From Candidatus Zixiibacteriota bacterium (GTDB lineage Bacteria; Zixibacteria; MSB-5A5; GN15; JAAZOE01): a stretch of 64,000 nt of DNA. The stretch spans positions 1 through 64,000 of the forward strand of contig JAGLON010000013.1 in the NCBI GenBank assembly GCA_023138975.1. The letters are read 5' to 3'. Shown piece after piece: positions 17,895 to 28,061 of this stretch. The notes beneath the pieces were generated by a model. The model was not told the DNA's origin. It searched no databases and saw only the letters and a program-made list of their open reading frames with translations. The stretch's first letter is position 1, and each line of letters starts with the position of its first letter. The position numbers were made by a program, and so were the translations under genes.

Positions 17895-18436
17895 TTGGTT
17901 TCCATCTGTTTTAGATTTTTCTTAAGGATAAGTTTGAATCGTTTATCATAACCGCGTTTCGAGCAGCGACCGCATGATGCTAATCGTAGTCGCTTCGTGC
18001 GGGGATATTCAATATGGCAGTGGGGACAAACATATAAGTATTTGGGAGGTCGTCTCAAATCCGGATGCTCGTTTGCTCGAACAGAAGCACCGATTCGTTT
18101 TGCCATTTTCTTAAATTCCGCATTGTGTTTGAGGTGGATGACATGAATCATCTCGTGCTTGAGCGTATCATAAACTTCATCGGGGAAAATCGCATGATAT
18201 TTTTCAGAAATACGGATTTCGAGCCGTTGCGGGAAATAGCATCCAGCCGCCAGCATTCGTTTTGAAAAAGTGATTTTTACCCTGGGTAGCCGACCTCCAA
18301 AGTACTGGGCATTATATATATCATACATCTGCTCCAGATTATCGATGCTGGGCAAATCAGGTGAAATCGCTCCACTTGTTTGCGGAGCGTCAAATAGATC
18401 CAGGTTTGCGGGTGAATTAGGTTTCCGAGGCATCAA
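17891..18436 (-). CDS. SprT-like zinc metallopeptidase-like protein
   Basis: This 181-residue protein has the SprT-like fold. The zinc motif is HEMIH at residues 94-98, with a further histidine about six residues on (LKHNAEF) and the upstream motif RMLAAGCYFPQRLEIRIS typical of the family. A C-terminal zinc ribbon follows (CPHCHIEYPR to CGRCSKRG). Eukaryotic relatives (Spartan) degrade DNA-protein crosslinks. Bacterial members are poorly known, so substrate and role are open. It overlaps the MFS gene downstream by 4 nt. Confidence 0.87.
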   Translation of the reverse strand: MMPRKPNSPANLDLFDAPQTSGAISPDLPSIDNLEQMYDIYNAQYFGGRLPRVKITFSKRMLAAGCYFPQRLEIRISEKYHAIFPDEVYDTLKHEMIHVIHLKHNAEFKKMAKRIGASVRANEHPDLRRPPKYLYVCPHCHIEYPRTKRLRLASCGRCSKRGYDKRFKLILKKNLKQMETK

Positions 18437-18456
18437 TAGTAACCGGATATCCTTGT

Positions 18457-19074
18457 TTAGTGTGATTTATCTCCGAGAATTTTTTTAACCGATTCTTCTG
18501 CAGCCGGAAATCGCAGGATAACCGAAAAAGCTCCTCGACTCTCCCCCGCCTTATAACCTGTCGCCGGATCACCCGGATAAAGATTTTCGAGGGTGTCAGC
18601 CAAACTTTCAGAAAAAGCTTTTGGATCGCCGTGACATTTCAGGCACAGTTCCCCAGTCTTAATCTCTTTCATATAGCGAAAAACTGTTAAGCTATCACTA
18701 ACATATACCAATTTCTGATGTACGGGCTGTTTACCCAAAGAATCAGCCACAAACGCTTTAAGAGCAATAGTTTCAAATTCATCAGGCGCAAACATGGCAT
18801 TTCTTTGTTTGAGGGATACTCGTTTTAATTCAACTCCGGACCATTCTGAAAACCCGGCCGATATCTCCGAAGCTTTGGTATTGCATACGCTTACCGCGCG
18901 CTCAGGACCACCCTCAGTCATCGCTTTGACTAATTCCGATTTAAGTGATTTTTGAAAATCTGAAATAAGTATTTCGCATGCTTCGGCAGCTTTCTCTGAG
19001 TTCTTAAACTCTGCTTTCTCCGCAGAACAAGATAGAATTAACAGCGCACACATTAATAAAATAATCGGTTTCAC
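18457..19074 (-). CDS. DUF3365-type haem-binding lipoprotein
   Basis: This 205-residue protein has a lipoprotein signal (LLILSC, Cys16). A c-type haem attachment motif CLKCH sits at residues 144-148, within the family context GELCLKCHGDPKAF. The conserved earlier part includes VCNTKASEISAGFSEWSGVELKRVSLKQRN. This matches the DUF3365 (Tll0287-like) family, whose members act as periplasmic haem or redox-sensing domains. Here it stands alone, without a kinase or cyclase domain, so it is more likely an electron carrier or sensor partner. It lies 20 bp upstream of the SprT-like gene on the same strand. Haem attachment would require a cytochrome c maturation system elsewhere. Confidence 0.85.
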   Translation of the reverse strand: MKPIILLMCALLILSCSAEKAEFKNSEKAAEACEILISDFQKSLKSELVKAMTEGGPERAVSVCNTKASEISAGFSEWSGVELKRVSLKQRNAMFAPDEFETIALKAFVADSLGKQPVHQKLVYVSDSLTVFRYMKEIKTGELCLKCHGDPKAFSESLADTLENLYPGDPATGYKAGESRGAFSVILRFPAAEESVKKILGDKSH

Positions 19075-19159
19075 GTTCTCCTCCGGTTTTATACAAAATC
19101 TGAACGAAATAGGGAAAAATCAAGTTTTATGTTCATAATTACTCAGTGCCTCATTTCAA

Positions 19160-19188
19160 TTGACAGTAGGCTTAAATTCAGATATATT
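19160..19188 (+). promoter_or_regulatory. Predicted promoter of purL
   Basis: A consensus TTGACA (19160-19165) and TATATT (19183-19188) are separated by exactly 17 nt, 22 bp upstream of the purL ATG. This also shows that the open frame starting at 19160 cannot be the true gene start. Confidence 0.78.
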
Positions 19189-19210
19189 CGTTTTTTTGAA
19201 AGGAACAAAT

Positions 19211-21439
19211 ATGCCGGAACCGGTAGTTACTCCCGAATTAGTCAAAGAACACGGCCTCAATAAAGAAGAACATGCACGTATAAAGAAAATCCTTGGCCGT
19301 GAGCCAAACTTTACCGAATTGGGCGTGTTTTCAGTCATGTGGTCTGAGCATTGTTCTTATAAAAACTCAATCAGACTACTAAAAACTCTCCCTCGAGAAG
19401 GCAAGCATCTTCTGGCCAAAGCCGGTGAAGAGAACGCCGGTGCGGTTGATATCGGCGACGGCCTCGCGGTTGTGTTTAAAATTGAGTCACACAATCATCC
19501 CTCGGCAGTCGAGCCATATCAGGGAGCCGCTACCGGAGTCGGCGGAATTTTGAGAGATATCTTCACAATGGGTGCCAGGCCGATAGCCTCTTTGAATTCG
19601 CTGCGATTTGGTTCTCTCGAAAACGACCGGGTTCGCTATTTAGTTGATGGAGTCGTTCGAGGCATCGGAGATTACGGCAACTCATTTGGAGTACCAACCG
19701 TTGGCGGAGAAGTTTATTTTGACGAAGCCTATACCGGGAATCCGCTTATTAACGCCATGGCGGTCGGATTGATGAAAACCGATGGAATCGTTTCCGCTAC
19801 CACCGGAGGTATAGGCAATCCAATATTTATTGTCGGCTCTTCGACCGGACGCGATGGAATTCACGGCGCTACCTTTGCCTCAGCCGAATTATCCGAGGAA
19901 AACGAGGCCAAGCGTTCCAATGTTCAGGTAGGCGATCCATTCACCGAAAAATTATTGCTTGAGGCTACTCTGGATATAATCAAAGAGGATTTAGTCGTAG
20001 GCATTCAGGATATGGGAGCGGCCGGAATTACGTGCTGCTCGGCGGAGATGTCAGCCAAAGGTGAAACAGGTATTGAGCTGGATCTCAAAGATGTTCCGCT
20101 TCGTGAAAATGGAATGACTCCGTACGAGATTCTATTGTCTGAATCACAGGAACGGATGATGGTTTGCGCCAAAAAAGGCTGTGAACAGCGCATTATTGAG
20201 ATCTTTGAAAAATGGGATCTGCACTCGAAAATAATCGGGCATGTGACTGACGATGGGCTGTTCCGGGTAAAACTTAACGGTAAAACCGTTTCCGAAATTC
20301 CTTCGCAGGTATTAGCCCTCGGTGGAGAAACCCCGGAATATACTCGTGAAACAAAACGACCAGCCTATATGGATGAGTTAGGCAAACTTGACCTGAACAA
20401 AATATCGCTGGATATAGATTGGAATGACGCGCTGTTAAAATTAATGGCCGCGCCGAATATCTGCTATAAAGGCTGGGTCTTTGAGCAGTACGATTCCACG
20501 ATTAGGACTAATACGGCAATAGGTCCCGGCAGTGATGCCGCCGTGCTTAGAATCCGAAAAACAAATAAAGCATTGGCAATGGTTACCGACTGCAACGGCC
20601 GGTATTGTTACTTGAATCCAAAGTTAGGCGCTATGCATGCTGTCGCCGAATCAGCCCGCAATATAGCCTGCTCAGGCGGTAAAGGCAGTGCCATTACCAA
20701 TTGCCTTAATTTTGGTAATCCATACGACCCTGAAATCTATTACTGTTTTGCCGAAGCTGTGGCCGGTATGGGTGAAGCCTGCCTCGAGTTTGAGACTCCG
20801 GTTACCGGTGGAAATGTAAGTTTCTACAACGAAGATCCTAACCATGCCGTATTTCCATCTCCGGTCATCGGCATGATAGGTCTGGTAGAAGACTTAAAAG
20901 ATATTACTACCTCCTGGTTCAAGAATGAAGGTGATGAAATCTATCTACTGGGAACGACCAAAGAAGAGTTAGGCGCCTCGGAGTATTTATCTGTTATTCA
21001 CGGTCAAAAGCGAGGCGCTATTCCAGAACTTGACTTATCGGTTGAGCATAATCTGCATAAGACCATCCTTAAAATGATACAGACCGGGTTAATAAGCTCT
21101 GCACATGACTGTTCCGATGGTGGATTTTCAGTAGCAATTGCCGAATCTTGTATCGGTAATAGAGAGCACATGATCGGCGCATCGGTTGAATTACCTTCAG
21201 ATGGGTTAAGAACGGATGCATTACTCTTTGGTGAATCAGCCTCGCGCATAGTAATTTCGTCTCCGGCAGGTAAAGCTATCGAACTTGAAAAAGCGGCGGC
21301 AGAGTTTAATACGCCAATCATAAAAATCGGCACCGTCGGCGGGAGCAAGTTGAAAGTAAATGACTTCATCGACAGCGATCTGAGTGATGTAGGAGAAGCT
21401 TTTTACGAATCTTTACAGAAATTAGTTGAACGGGTTTAA
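19211..21439 (+). CDS. purL: Phosphoribosylformylglycinamidine synthase, subunit PurL
   Basis: PurL (742 residues) uses ATP and glutamine-derived ammonia to turn FGAR into FGAM in purine synthesis. This is the small form, which needs separate PurS and PurQ partners, and neither is in the window. Visible motifs include [14 protein letters not shown] near the N-terminus, [24 protein letters not shown], and [15 protein letters not shown] in the second half. I chose the ATG at 19211, preceded by AAAGGAAC and lying just after a consensus promoter. It matches the family N-terminus [17 protein letters not shown]. purM also occurs in this window, but some 35 kb away. Confidence 0.96.
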   Translation: MPEPVVTPELVKEHGLNKEEHARIKKILGREPNFTELGVFSVMWSEHCSYKNSIRLLKTLPREGKHLLAKAGEENAGAVDIGDGLAVVFKIESHNHPSAVEPYQGAATGVGGILRDIFTMGARPIASLNSLRFGSLENDRVRYLVDGVVRGIGDYGNSFGVPTVGGEVYFDEAYTGNPLINAMAVGLMKTDGIVSATTGGIGNPIFIVGSSTGRDGIHGATFASAELSEENEAKRSNVQVGDPFTEKLLLEATLDIIKEDLVVGIQDMGAAGITCCSAEMSAKGETGIELDLKDVPLRENGMTPYEILLSESQERMMVCAKKGCEQRIIEIFEKWDLHSKIIGHVTDDGLFRVKLNGKTVSEIPSQVLALGGETPEYTRETKRPAYMDELGKLDLNKISLDIDWNDALLKLMAAPNICYKGWVFEQYDSTIRTNTAIGPGSDAAVLRIRKTNKALAMVTDCNGRYCYLNPKLGAMHAVAESARNIACSGGKGSAITNCLNFGNPYDPEIYYCFAEAVAGMGEACLEFETPVTGGNVSFYNEDPNHAVFPSPVIGMIGLVEDLKDITTSWFKNEGDEIYLLGTTKEELGASEYLSVIHGQKRGAIPELDLSVEHNLHKTILKMIQTGLISSAHDCSDGGFSVAIAESCIGNREHMIGASVELPSDGLRTDALLFGESASRIVISSPAGKAIELEKAAAEFNTPIIKIGTVGGSKLKVNDFIDSDLSDVGEAFYESLQKLVERV

Positions 21440-21483
21440 TAAACACTGTTTGTTAAGCCCTTTCCGATTTCGTATATTTTTAT

Positions 21484-22203
21484 ATGGCTATCTATTTTTT
21501 GTCAGATGCGCATCTTGGCGCTGAAGACGATAAAAACGAATCTATCAAAATAAAGAAACTATTCGATTTTTTAAATATGGTCGAAGGTAATGGCGAGAAG
21601 CTGTACATTCTCGGCGACTTATTCGATTTCTGGTTTGAATATAAACACGCTATTCCAAAACAGCATTTAAAAGCGGTGTTCAAGCTGGCCTCTTTAGCCG
21701 AATCAGGCGTTGAGATTCATTATATTACCGGTAATCATGATTTCTGGCTCGGGGATTTTCTGGAAAAAGAAGTTGGTATTACTATCCATCGCGACCAGCT
21801 AGAGGTCAATGAAAACGGTCTAAAACTTTTCTTAATTCATGGCGACGGCCTGTCTCCGGCCGACTGGAAATACCGTATTTTTGTCCGTTCGATCCTGCGC
21901 AACCGCCTTGCTATCGCCTTATATCGATTACTTCCTCCCGATTGGGGCATCCCCTTTGCAAAAAAGATGTCGTCATCGTCCAGAAATCATACTTCGGGCC
22001 GCAATATCGATTTTACCAAAGATTACGAACTGTATGCGGAGAGTAAATTTGCCGAGGGTTATGACGCGGTATTGATCGGGCATGTTCATCAACCCGCTTT
22101 TAAGAAATTTGAAAACGGAATATATATCAATACCGGCGATTTTTATTATCACTTTTCCTATGCGAAGTTAGAAAACAGCTGCCTGACTCTTGAGCAGTAC
22201 TAG
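21484..22203 (+). CDS. lpxH: UDP-2,3-diacylglucosamine diphosphatase (LpxH-like)
   Basis: This 239-residue metallophosphoesterase cleaves UDP-2,3-diacylglucosamine to lipid X in lipid A synthesis, at the cytoplasmic side of the inner membrane. The metal-binding motifs occur in family order: DAHLG (8-12), GDLFDFW (about 44-50), GNHDFW (about 84), HGDGL (about 119) and GHVHQP (near 198). A TTTTTATATATG stretch precedes the start, with no strong ribosome site. It follows purL by 44 bp and may be co-transcribed. It supports a lipopolysaccharide-bearing outer membrane. A related phosphoesterase of other specificity cannot be excluded. Confidence 0.85.
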   Translation: MAIYFLSDAHLGAEDDKNESIKIKKLFDFLNMVEGNGEKLYILGDLFDFWFEYKHAIPKQHLKAVFKLASLAESGVEIHYITGNHDFWLGDFLEKEVGITIHRDQLEVNENGLKLFLIHGDGLSPADWKYRIFVRSILRNRLAIALYRLLPPDWGIPFAKKMSSSSRNHTSGRNIDFTKDYELYAESKFAEGYDAVLIGHVHQPAFKKFENGIYINTGDFYYHFSYAKLENSCLTLEQY

Positions 22204-22268
22204 TCGTTTATACTCCCACTCAGCATTTTCTATATCAATGAATAAACCATAGTTTACTTTATTTCCTG

Positions 22269-22297
22269 TTGCATAAAAACAGAATACCCTTTATTAT
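22269..22297 (+). promoter_or_regulatory. Predicted promoter of the propeller-dockerin pair
   Basis: TTGCAT (22269-22274) and TATTAT (22292-22297) are separated by exactly 17 nt, about 109 bp upstream of the ATG at 22406. The leader contains the palindrome AAGCGCTT. It probably drives both paralogues, because no terminator lies between them. Confidence 0.55.
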
Positions 22298-22405
22298 AAG
22301 TTTAGAGCAAGCGCTTACTTATTCTACTCCAAAATTATTATATGCGCTGAAAACGGAATTGAGCTAAAGAGGTGAGACCATTTTATTACTCTTAGGGAGT
22401 AAATC

Positions 22406-24430
22406 ATGAAAATTAAAATCACATTGGTTTTGGGTGTTTTATTGGCGCTAAGCTCAATGACTTTGGCGGCAAATTTAACTCATGTAGGCAGTAATTATTA
22501 TAGCGATGCTAATGATGTGGCTCTCAAAGGAGACTATGCTATTTGTGCTATGGAATACGGCCTGATGATTGTCGATATATCAGATTATTCTATTCCGCAC
22601 ATGGTCTCGAATGTGTATCAAAACATGGGGCATACCCGAGGGTTGGCGCTTGTTGGAGACTATGCTTACATTTATGGCAACACTGACCTGTTCATTTATG
22701 ATATCAGCGATGTTAACAACCCGAGCTACGTAAAATCGTTCTTTGTCGGTGGTACAATGCATTATATATTGGCTCGCGGCGATATTATCTATGCCTGCCG
22801 ATATGCAAATGGCCTATCGGTTATTGATGCCGGCGATCCGGAAAATTTAGATATCTTAGTAACTTATCCTACCGCCGGTTCAGCTTCACGAATAACACGC
22901 GTTAGCGGTGATACAATGTACTGCATCGCAACTACTCAGGGGTTAGAGTTAATTAACAATGAAGTACCGAATTTTGTTGAACAACTCGCAGTCAACACAA
23001 CTCTGGGACAAATCTCTGATGTTTCAGTCTGGCTGGATAAACTCTATTGCGTCTCAATCTTTGATTCGGTAATAGTAATAGATATTTCTGATTTTAATTC
23101 TCTGGACAACTACATCAGTTCTTTCTCGTATGGAAACCCTTATTTAATTGAAGTCCGGGATACTATCGCCTATGTAGGCGATGTTGATGCGGGTATAATT
23201 TCCTACAATGTTGCCGACCCAGCTAATGCTGATTCTTTGTCATACATCGAATACTATGGATTTATGTCACTACGCGACAGTCTGATTACAATCATACAGG
23301 ATGAGTGGTTGTGGTGTTACGATAATAGTGATCCCTCTGATTTACCCCGCTATTCATATTCGAGATTAAATAATTGGGCTAACGAATTAGAGTTGGTCGG
23401 TGACACCGCATACCTGGCCGGAAAACATTTTGCGGCACTCGATATTTCCAATCCTTCGAGCGCACCAGAATTTATTGGAGGGTGTTATTTAGAGAATGCA
23501 GGTGGAATGACTGTCACAGGGGATTATGCCTTTGTATTTTGCTATGATAGCACTGTTAAAACAATCGATATTTCAGATGCCGCCCATCCTGTTATTATAG
23601 ACACTCTGTCATTGCCCGGTTATTTATATAGTATTACATCTTATGGAAACTATCTCTATGTAACTGGACACCTCAATAGTTTATATATTATTGATGCTTC
23701 AAATCCCAGCACTCTTACTATTGCTAACACTCTAACAGGCCTTAGCTACTCGGACGTATTGAAGGTACACGAAGGATTTCTTTATGTCGATGATGTAAAA
23801 ATATTCGATTTAACCGATCCTCTAAATCCATCACTTTTAGGTTCTGATTTCGGAAGCGGATTTGTATCCGATGTTGCTTTTGATAGTATCTGGGCTTGTT
23901 TTTCGGTAGCCTATTCGGAACCTTATATGGGAGCATTTACTATTTTCAATATCGAAAACAAGGAGACGCCGGCTTATGTTTCTTACCTGCCTCTGGGTCC
24001 CGAGATGGCTTCCATATCGATAGACTATCCTTTAGCTTTTTTAACACCGTATGGCATGTTTGCTTCAGAAGATATTTATATTATCAACTTTTCAGACCCT
24101 GAAAACCCGGATACAGCTATTGTATTTTCATACGAGGATGATTTCTTTTATAGCACGGCCCTACAATCGGGATATCTATATGCGGCTGGTAAGCGCGGCC
24201 TTACTGTCTTAAAATACTCGTCAATTTGCGGCGATATGAACGGAGACGGCGAGGTAAATATCGGAGATCCTATCTATTTGATCAATTGGATATTCAAGGG
24301 CGGACCGGCTCCGATGGACCTTGATCTGTCTGATGCCAATTGCGATGGAAGGGTCAATATTGCCGATGCCGTATATATAATAAATTACGTCTTTAGAGAT
24401 GGTCCTGCTCCCTGCGCAGGATGTGAATGA
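22406..24430 (+). CDS. Secreted LVIVD-type propeller protein with dockerin repeats (copy 1)
   Basis: This 674-residue secreted protein starts with a signal peptide (MKIKITLVLGVLLALSS to LAA). The body consists of repeats of roughly 40-45 residues with motifs such as GLMIVDISDYSIPHMVSNVY, LFIYDISDVNNPSYVKSFFV and AALDISNPSSAPEFIGG. These are LVIVD repeats, which fold as a beta-propeller. The C-terminal 65 residues hold two dockerin-like calcium repeats (GDMNGDGEVNIGDPIYLINW and DANCDGRVNIADAVYIINY), then the tail GPAPCAGCE. The ligand is unknown. AGGGAG precedes the ATG. It is followed at once by a close paralogue, so the two form a recent tandem duplication. Confidence 0.88.
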   Translation: MKIKITLVLGVLLALSSMTLAANLTHVGSNYYSDANDVALKGDYAICAMEYGLMIVDISDYSIPHMVSNVYQNMGHTRGLALVGDYAYIYGNTDLFIYDISDVNNPSYVKSFFVGGTMHYILARGDIIYACRYANGLSVIDAGDPENLDILVTYPTAGSASRITRVSGDTMYCIATTQGLELINNEVPNFVEQLAVNTTLGQISDVSVWLDKLYCVSIFDSVIVIDISDFNSLDNYISSFSYGNPYLIEVRDTIAYVGDVDAGIISYNVADPANADSLSYIEYYGFMSLRDSLITIIQDEWLWCYDNSDPSDLPRYSYSRLNNWANELELVGDTAYLAGKHFAALDISNPSSAPEFIGGCYLENAGGMTVTGDYAFVFCYDSTVKTIDISDAAHPVIIDTLSLPGYLYSITSYGNYLYVTGHLNSLYIIDASNPSTLTIANTLTGLSYSDVLKVHEGFLYVDDVKIFDLTDPLNPSLLGSDFGSGFVSDVAFDSIWACFSVAYSEPYMGAFTIFNIENKETPAYVSYLPLGPEMASISIDYPLAFLTPYGMFASEDIYIINFSDPENPDTAIVFSYEDDFFYSTALQSGYLYAAGKRGLTVLKYSSICGDMNGDGEVNIGDPIYLINWIFKGGPAPMDLDLSDANCDGRVNIADAVYIINYVFRDGPAPCAGCE

Positions 24431-24496
24431 TAGTTGTTTTCAAGTAAAAACTTTGTTTTGAGGCGAGCCTGTTCTTTCACTATTGGGGAGAATATT

Positions 24497-26512
24497 ATGA
24501 AATTCAAATTCGCTCTACTGTTAAGCGTGTTATTGGCGCTGAGCTCTCCGGCTTTAGCCATAAACTTGACCCCTTCCGGCAGTAATTACTATAGTGATGT
24601 CAATGATATGGCATACAAAGGGGACTACACTATTTGCGCCATGGAATACGGACTGTTAATTCTCGATATATCCGATTATTCCTATCCGCAATTTGTCTCG
24701 AATGTATATCAAAGTATGGGACATACCAAAGGGCTGGCACTGGTTGGTGATTATGCTTACATCTACGGAAATACTGATTTGTTCATATATGATATTAGCG
24801 ATGTCAACAACCCGAGTTATGTCAAATCGTTCTTTGTCGGCGAGACAATGCAGTACGTCCTGGCCAATACCAATACGCTCTATGCTTGCAGACACAACAA
24901 CGGCCTGTCTATGATTAATATAAGCGATCCCGTCAATCCTGTTCTTGATTTAACGTATCCAACAGTCGGCGGGGCTTCACGAATCACAAATCTCAGTGGG
25001 GACTCTCTCTACTGCGTCGCCACGACAAAAGGGTTGGAGATAATCAATTACATGGGTATTGGTTTCGTTCAAAGATACGCAATCGACTCTACAATGGGTC
25101 TAATATCCGACGTTGATGCATGGTTTCATACAATCTATGCGGTTTCGGAGTATGATTCTGTCTTGGTCCTGGAAACACTTGATTATAACGATCTGACAAA
25201 TATCATCGGTTCGTTTTCTTACGGAGATCCAAACTTAATAGAGGTTCGTGATACCATTGCGTACGTAGGAGATATAAACACCGGAATAATAAGCTACAAT
25301 ATTGCCGATCCGGCCAATGCTGACTCACTTTCGTACATCGAATATTATGGATTTATGTCTTTAAAGGACAGTTTGATAACAATTGTACAGGATAAGTGGC
25401 TGTGGTTTTACAATATCAATGATCCATCTGATTTACCGCGCTATTCCTTCTTAAGAGAGTACAACCGTAACAATAAAGTAATACTAGTCGGCGACACCGC
25501 CTATTTAGCCGGAAAGCATTTTGCTGCTTTGGATATTTCAAACCCTGGCGAAAACCCTGAGTTTCTCGGCGGTTGCCATTTAGGATTCACGGTCGATTTC
25601 ACAATGGAAGGAAACTACGCCTTCGTTACCGGACGAGACAGTACCGTTAGAACAATAGATGTAACAGATGCCGCTAATCCAGTTATTATTGATACTCTAC
25701 TTATGCCAACCTGGGTATATAATATTACATCTTACGGAAACTATCTCTATGTAACCGCATACGGAGATAATTTGTACATAATCGATGCTTCTGATCCAAG
25801 TGCTCTTACTATTGCAAATAGCCTGACCGGACTCAGTTACTCGGATTTACTGGAAGTGCACGATGGATTTCTTTATATAGATGATGTGAAAATTTTCGCC
25901 TTAACAGATCCTCTAAATCCAGGGCTTTTAGGCTCAGATTTCGGAAGCGGATTTCTTACCGATGTTGCTTTTGACAGTATCTGGGCTTGTTATTCGGTAG
26001 CGTATTCGGAACCTTATATGGGAGCCTTTACTATTTTCAATATAGAAGATAGAGAAAACCCGATTTTTATTTTCGAAATGTATATTGGCCCGGAATTGGC
26101 GTCGGTGTCGATAGACTATCCTTGGGCGTTTTTAACAGACTACGGTTCAACCAATATATATTTAGTCAATTTTTCTGATCCGGAAAATCCCGATACTGCA
26201 ATTGTCTTTTCATACGAGAACGATTTCTACTCTAGCACAACCTTACAATCAGGCTATTTATATGCAGCCGGTTCGCGCGGCCTAACAGTATTAAAATACT
26301 CGTCAATTTGCGGCGATATGAACGGAGACGGCGAACTCAATATCGGTGATCCGGTCTATTTAATAGGCTGGATATTCAAAGGCGGACCGCCTCCAATAGA
26401 TATTGAAATGGCTGATGCCAATTGTGATGGTCAGGTAAATATTGCCGATGCCGTCTATGTCATAAATTACATATTTAGATCTGGCCCGGCTCCTTGTGCA
26501 GGATGTGAATGA
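24497..26512 (+). CDS. Secreted LVIVD-type propeller protein with dockerin repeats (copy 2)
   Basis: This 671-residue paralogue of the previous protein has the same layout: signal peptide (MKFKFALLLSVLLALSS to ALA), LVIVD propeller repeats and two C-terminal dockerin-like repeats ending GPAPCAGCE. Long stretches are identical between the copies (SLSYIEYYGFMSL, YLAGKHFAALDISNP, LLGSDFGSGF), while other loops have diverged. I chose the ATG at 24497, preceded by GGGGAG, rather than an upstream ATG at 24434 that would mask the signal peptide. Its 3' end has a strong terminator. Function is unknown. Secretion and surface display are inferred. Confidence 0.87.
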   Translation: MKFKFALLLSVLLALSSPALAINLTPSGSNYYSDVNDMAYKGDYTICAMEYGLLILDISDYSYPQFVSNVYQSMGHTKGLALVGDYAYIYGNTDLFIYDISDVNNPSYVKSFFVGETMQYVLANTNTLYACRHNNGLSMINISDPVNPVLDLTYPTVGGASRITNLSGDSLYCVATTKGLEIINYMGIGFVQRYAIDSTMGLISDVDAWFHTIYAVSEYDSVLVLETLDYNDLTNIIGSFSYGDPNLIEVRDTIAYVGDINTGIISYNIADPANADSLSYIEYYGFMSLKDSLITIVQDKWLWFYNINDPSDLPRYSFLREYNRNNKVILVGDTAYLAGKHFAALDISNPGENPEFLGGCHLGFTVDFTMEGNYAFVTGRDSTVRTIDVTDAANPVIIDTLLMPTWVYNITSYGNYLYVTAYGDNLYIIDASDPSALTIANSLTGLSYSDLLEVHDGFLYIDDVKIFALTDPLNPGLLGSDFGSGFLTDVAFDSIWACYSVAYSEPYMGAFTIFNIEDRENPIFIFEMYIGPELASVSIDYPWAFLTDYGSTNIYLVNFSDPENPDTAIVFSYENDFYSSTTLQSGYLYAAGSRGLTVLKYSSICGDMNGDGELNIGDPVYLIGWIFKGGPPPIDIEMADANCDGQVNIADAVYVINYIFRSGPAPCAGCE

Positions 26513-26536
26513 TCGATATTTTTAAGTAAAGACTAT

Positions 26537-26564
26537 AAGCCGGTTGACTCAACCGGCTTTTTTT
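26537..26564 (+). terminator. Intrinsic terminator of the propeller-dockerin pair
   Basis: AAGCCGGTT (26537-26545) and AACCGGCTT (26551-26559) form a 9-bp stem with a 5-nt loop, followed by a T-run to 26564. It lies 24 bp after the second paralogue's stop. Confidence 0.92.
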
Positions 26565-26576
26565 ATACCAAAATTT

Positions 26577-26614
26577 AACCCGCCGGAATGGGGGGAAATC
26601 CGCTCCGGCGGGTT
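26577..26614 (-). terminator. Terminator of the dcw cluster
   Basis: AACCCGCCGGA (26577-26587) and TCCGGCGGGTT (26604-26614) form a perfect 11-bp stem, followed on the minus strand by AAATTTT. It is placed about 100 bp after the ftsZ stop. A second short stem (CGGGAT/ATCCCG, about 26629-26644) lies between it and ftsZ. Confidence 0.72.
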
Positions 26615-26718
26615 CTGTAAAATGAGTTCGGGATCAATATCCCGTTTTTGCATGTTTTGAGGGATAAAATCAGGTTATACGGCTTTCTCCTTTCCGCTAA
26701 CACACACAGAATTTATGG

Positions 26719-28014
26719 TTAATTGTCATCCGGTCCCGCAAAGGACCGCTCAATTTCTTTCATTTTTCTTCTGAGATACGCAGGTACCTCATAATTATCA
26801 TTCTTAGTGAAGATCACTTCTTTTTTTGGTTCGCCATTCCCATTTGATGGTTTTGGAGCCCTCGGCTGTATCTCCTGAACCGGTTCCGGCTCAGGTTGAT
26901 ACTGAGGCTTCGGTTGAGGGCGCTCGTTCTGGATCATAACCGGCGCGGCTTTTTTAACCGACTGGAACACTGTCTCGCTTTTTGGGAGAGTCCCGAATAA
27001 GTCGGTCGGAATTCCATCATTTTCATTTTGATTCACATCTTCTTCAAATGATGTGCCCCGACCAAAACCAGTGGCAATGACCGTCACTCGAATAGTATCC
27101 TTAAGGTCCGGATCTATAACGGCGCCAACGATCACATTGGCGTCAGCTCCGGCAGCATCATAAATTTTTGAGGTTGCGTCATTGACATCAAACAAGGTCA
27201 TATCCGGTCCACCTGAGACATTCACTAATACGCCACGCGCTCCGGCAATAGAGATGTTTTCCAGTAATGGCGATGAGATTGCTTCATGAGCCGCAAGAGA
27301 AGCTTTATCTTCTCCGCTCGCCTCTCCTGTTCCCATTAACGCATCACCCATTTCCAACATAACGGTACGAACATCAGCAAAGTCACAGTTAATTAAACCG
27401 GCAACAGTAATCAATTCGGAAATTCCTTTGGTTGCCTGATAGAGGACATCGTCCGCAATACCAAAAGCGTCTGTTAGAAGCGTATTTTTGTCTGCGATAG
27501 AAAGCAATCTCTGGTTGGGAATCGTGATAAGTGTATCAACGTGTTTCCGCAACTCATCCAAACCGTCATTAGCCCGTGAGCCTCGTTTCTTGCCTTCAAA
27601 ATCAAACGGTTTGGTCACTATCGCGACGGTAAGAGCACCTTGAGATTTAGCAATTTTTGCGGTTACAGGAGCCGCACCGGTTCCAGTACCTCCGCCCATT
27701 CCCGCCGTAACAAAGACCATATCGGCTCCGTTTAAACACCCGGCGACCTCGTCAGCGTCTTCCTCGATGGCTCTTTTTCCAACGTCCGGATTGGCGCCTG
27801 CTCCGAGTCCTTTAGTTATTCGTTTTCCGATTTGGACCTTAATCGCCGAGCTATTCTGTTCGAGCACCTGCGCGTCAGTATTGACCGCAATAAACTCCAC
27901 TCCCGATAGTCCGTTATCGATCATCCGATTGACAGCATTTCCTCCAGCGCCGCCAACGCCGATGACTTTGATTTTTGCCTGAGAGCCTAGCTCCTCCTCA
28001 AATTCAAACGGCAT
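26719..28014 (-). CDS. ftsZ: Cell division protein FtsZ
   Basis: This 431-residue tubulin-like GTPase polymerises into the division ring at mid-cell. It shows the glycine-rich start (KVIGVGGAGGNAVNRMI), the tubulin signature GGGTGTGAAP and the T7-loop region NCDFADVRTVM. A long Pro/Gln-rich linker (about 335-405) follows. The conserved C-terminal peptide EVPAYLRRK is followed by a short tail. The C-terminal peptide would bind FtsA, the next gene upstream. It is the last gene of the dcw cluster, 47 bp after ftsA, with its own terminator downstream. Confidence 0.98.
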   Translation of the reverse strand: MPFEFEEELGSQAKIKVIGVGGAGGNAVNRMIDNGLSGVEFIAVNTDAQVLEQNSSAIKVQIGKRITKGLGAGANPDVGKRAIEEDADEVAGCLNGADMVFVTAGMGGGTGTGAAPVTAKIAKSQGALTVAIVTKPFDFEGKKRGSRANDGLDELRKHVDTLITIPNQRLLSIADKNTLLTDAFGIADDVLYQATKGISELITVAGLINCDFADVRTVMLEMGDALMGTGEASGEDKASLAAHEAISSPLLENISIAGARGVLVNVSGGPDMTLFDVNDATSKIYDAAGADANVIVGAVIDPDLKDTIRVTVIATGFGRGTSFEEDVNQNENDGIPTDLFGTLPKSETVFQSVKKAAPVMIQNERPQPKPQYQPEPEPVQEIQPRAPKPSNGNGEPKKEVIFTKNDNYEVPAYLRRKMKEIERSFAGPDDN

Positions 28015-28061
28015 GATATCCTCCTGTCATTCTTATACATTTATTTTTTATTTTATTATTA

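Noticed and set aside
19160..19210. N-terminal extension of PurL
   Set aside because: The stretch contains the predicted promoter, and family N-termini begin at the ATG at 19211.
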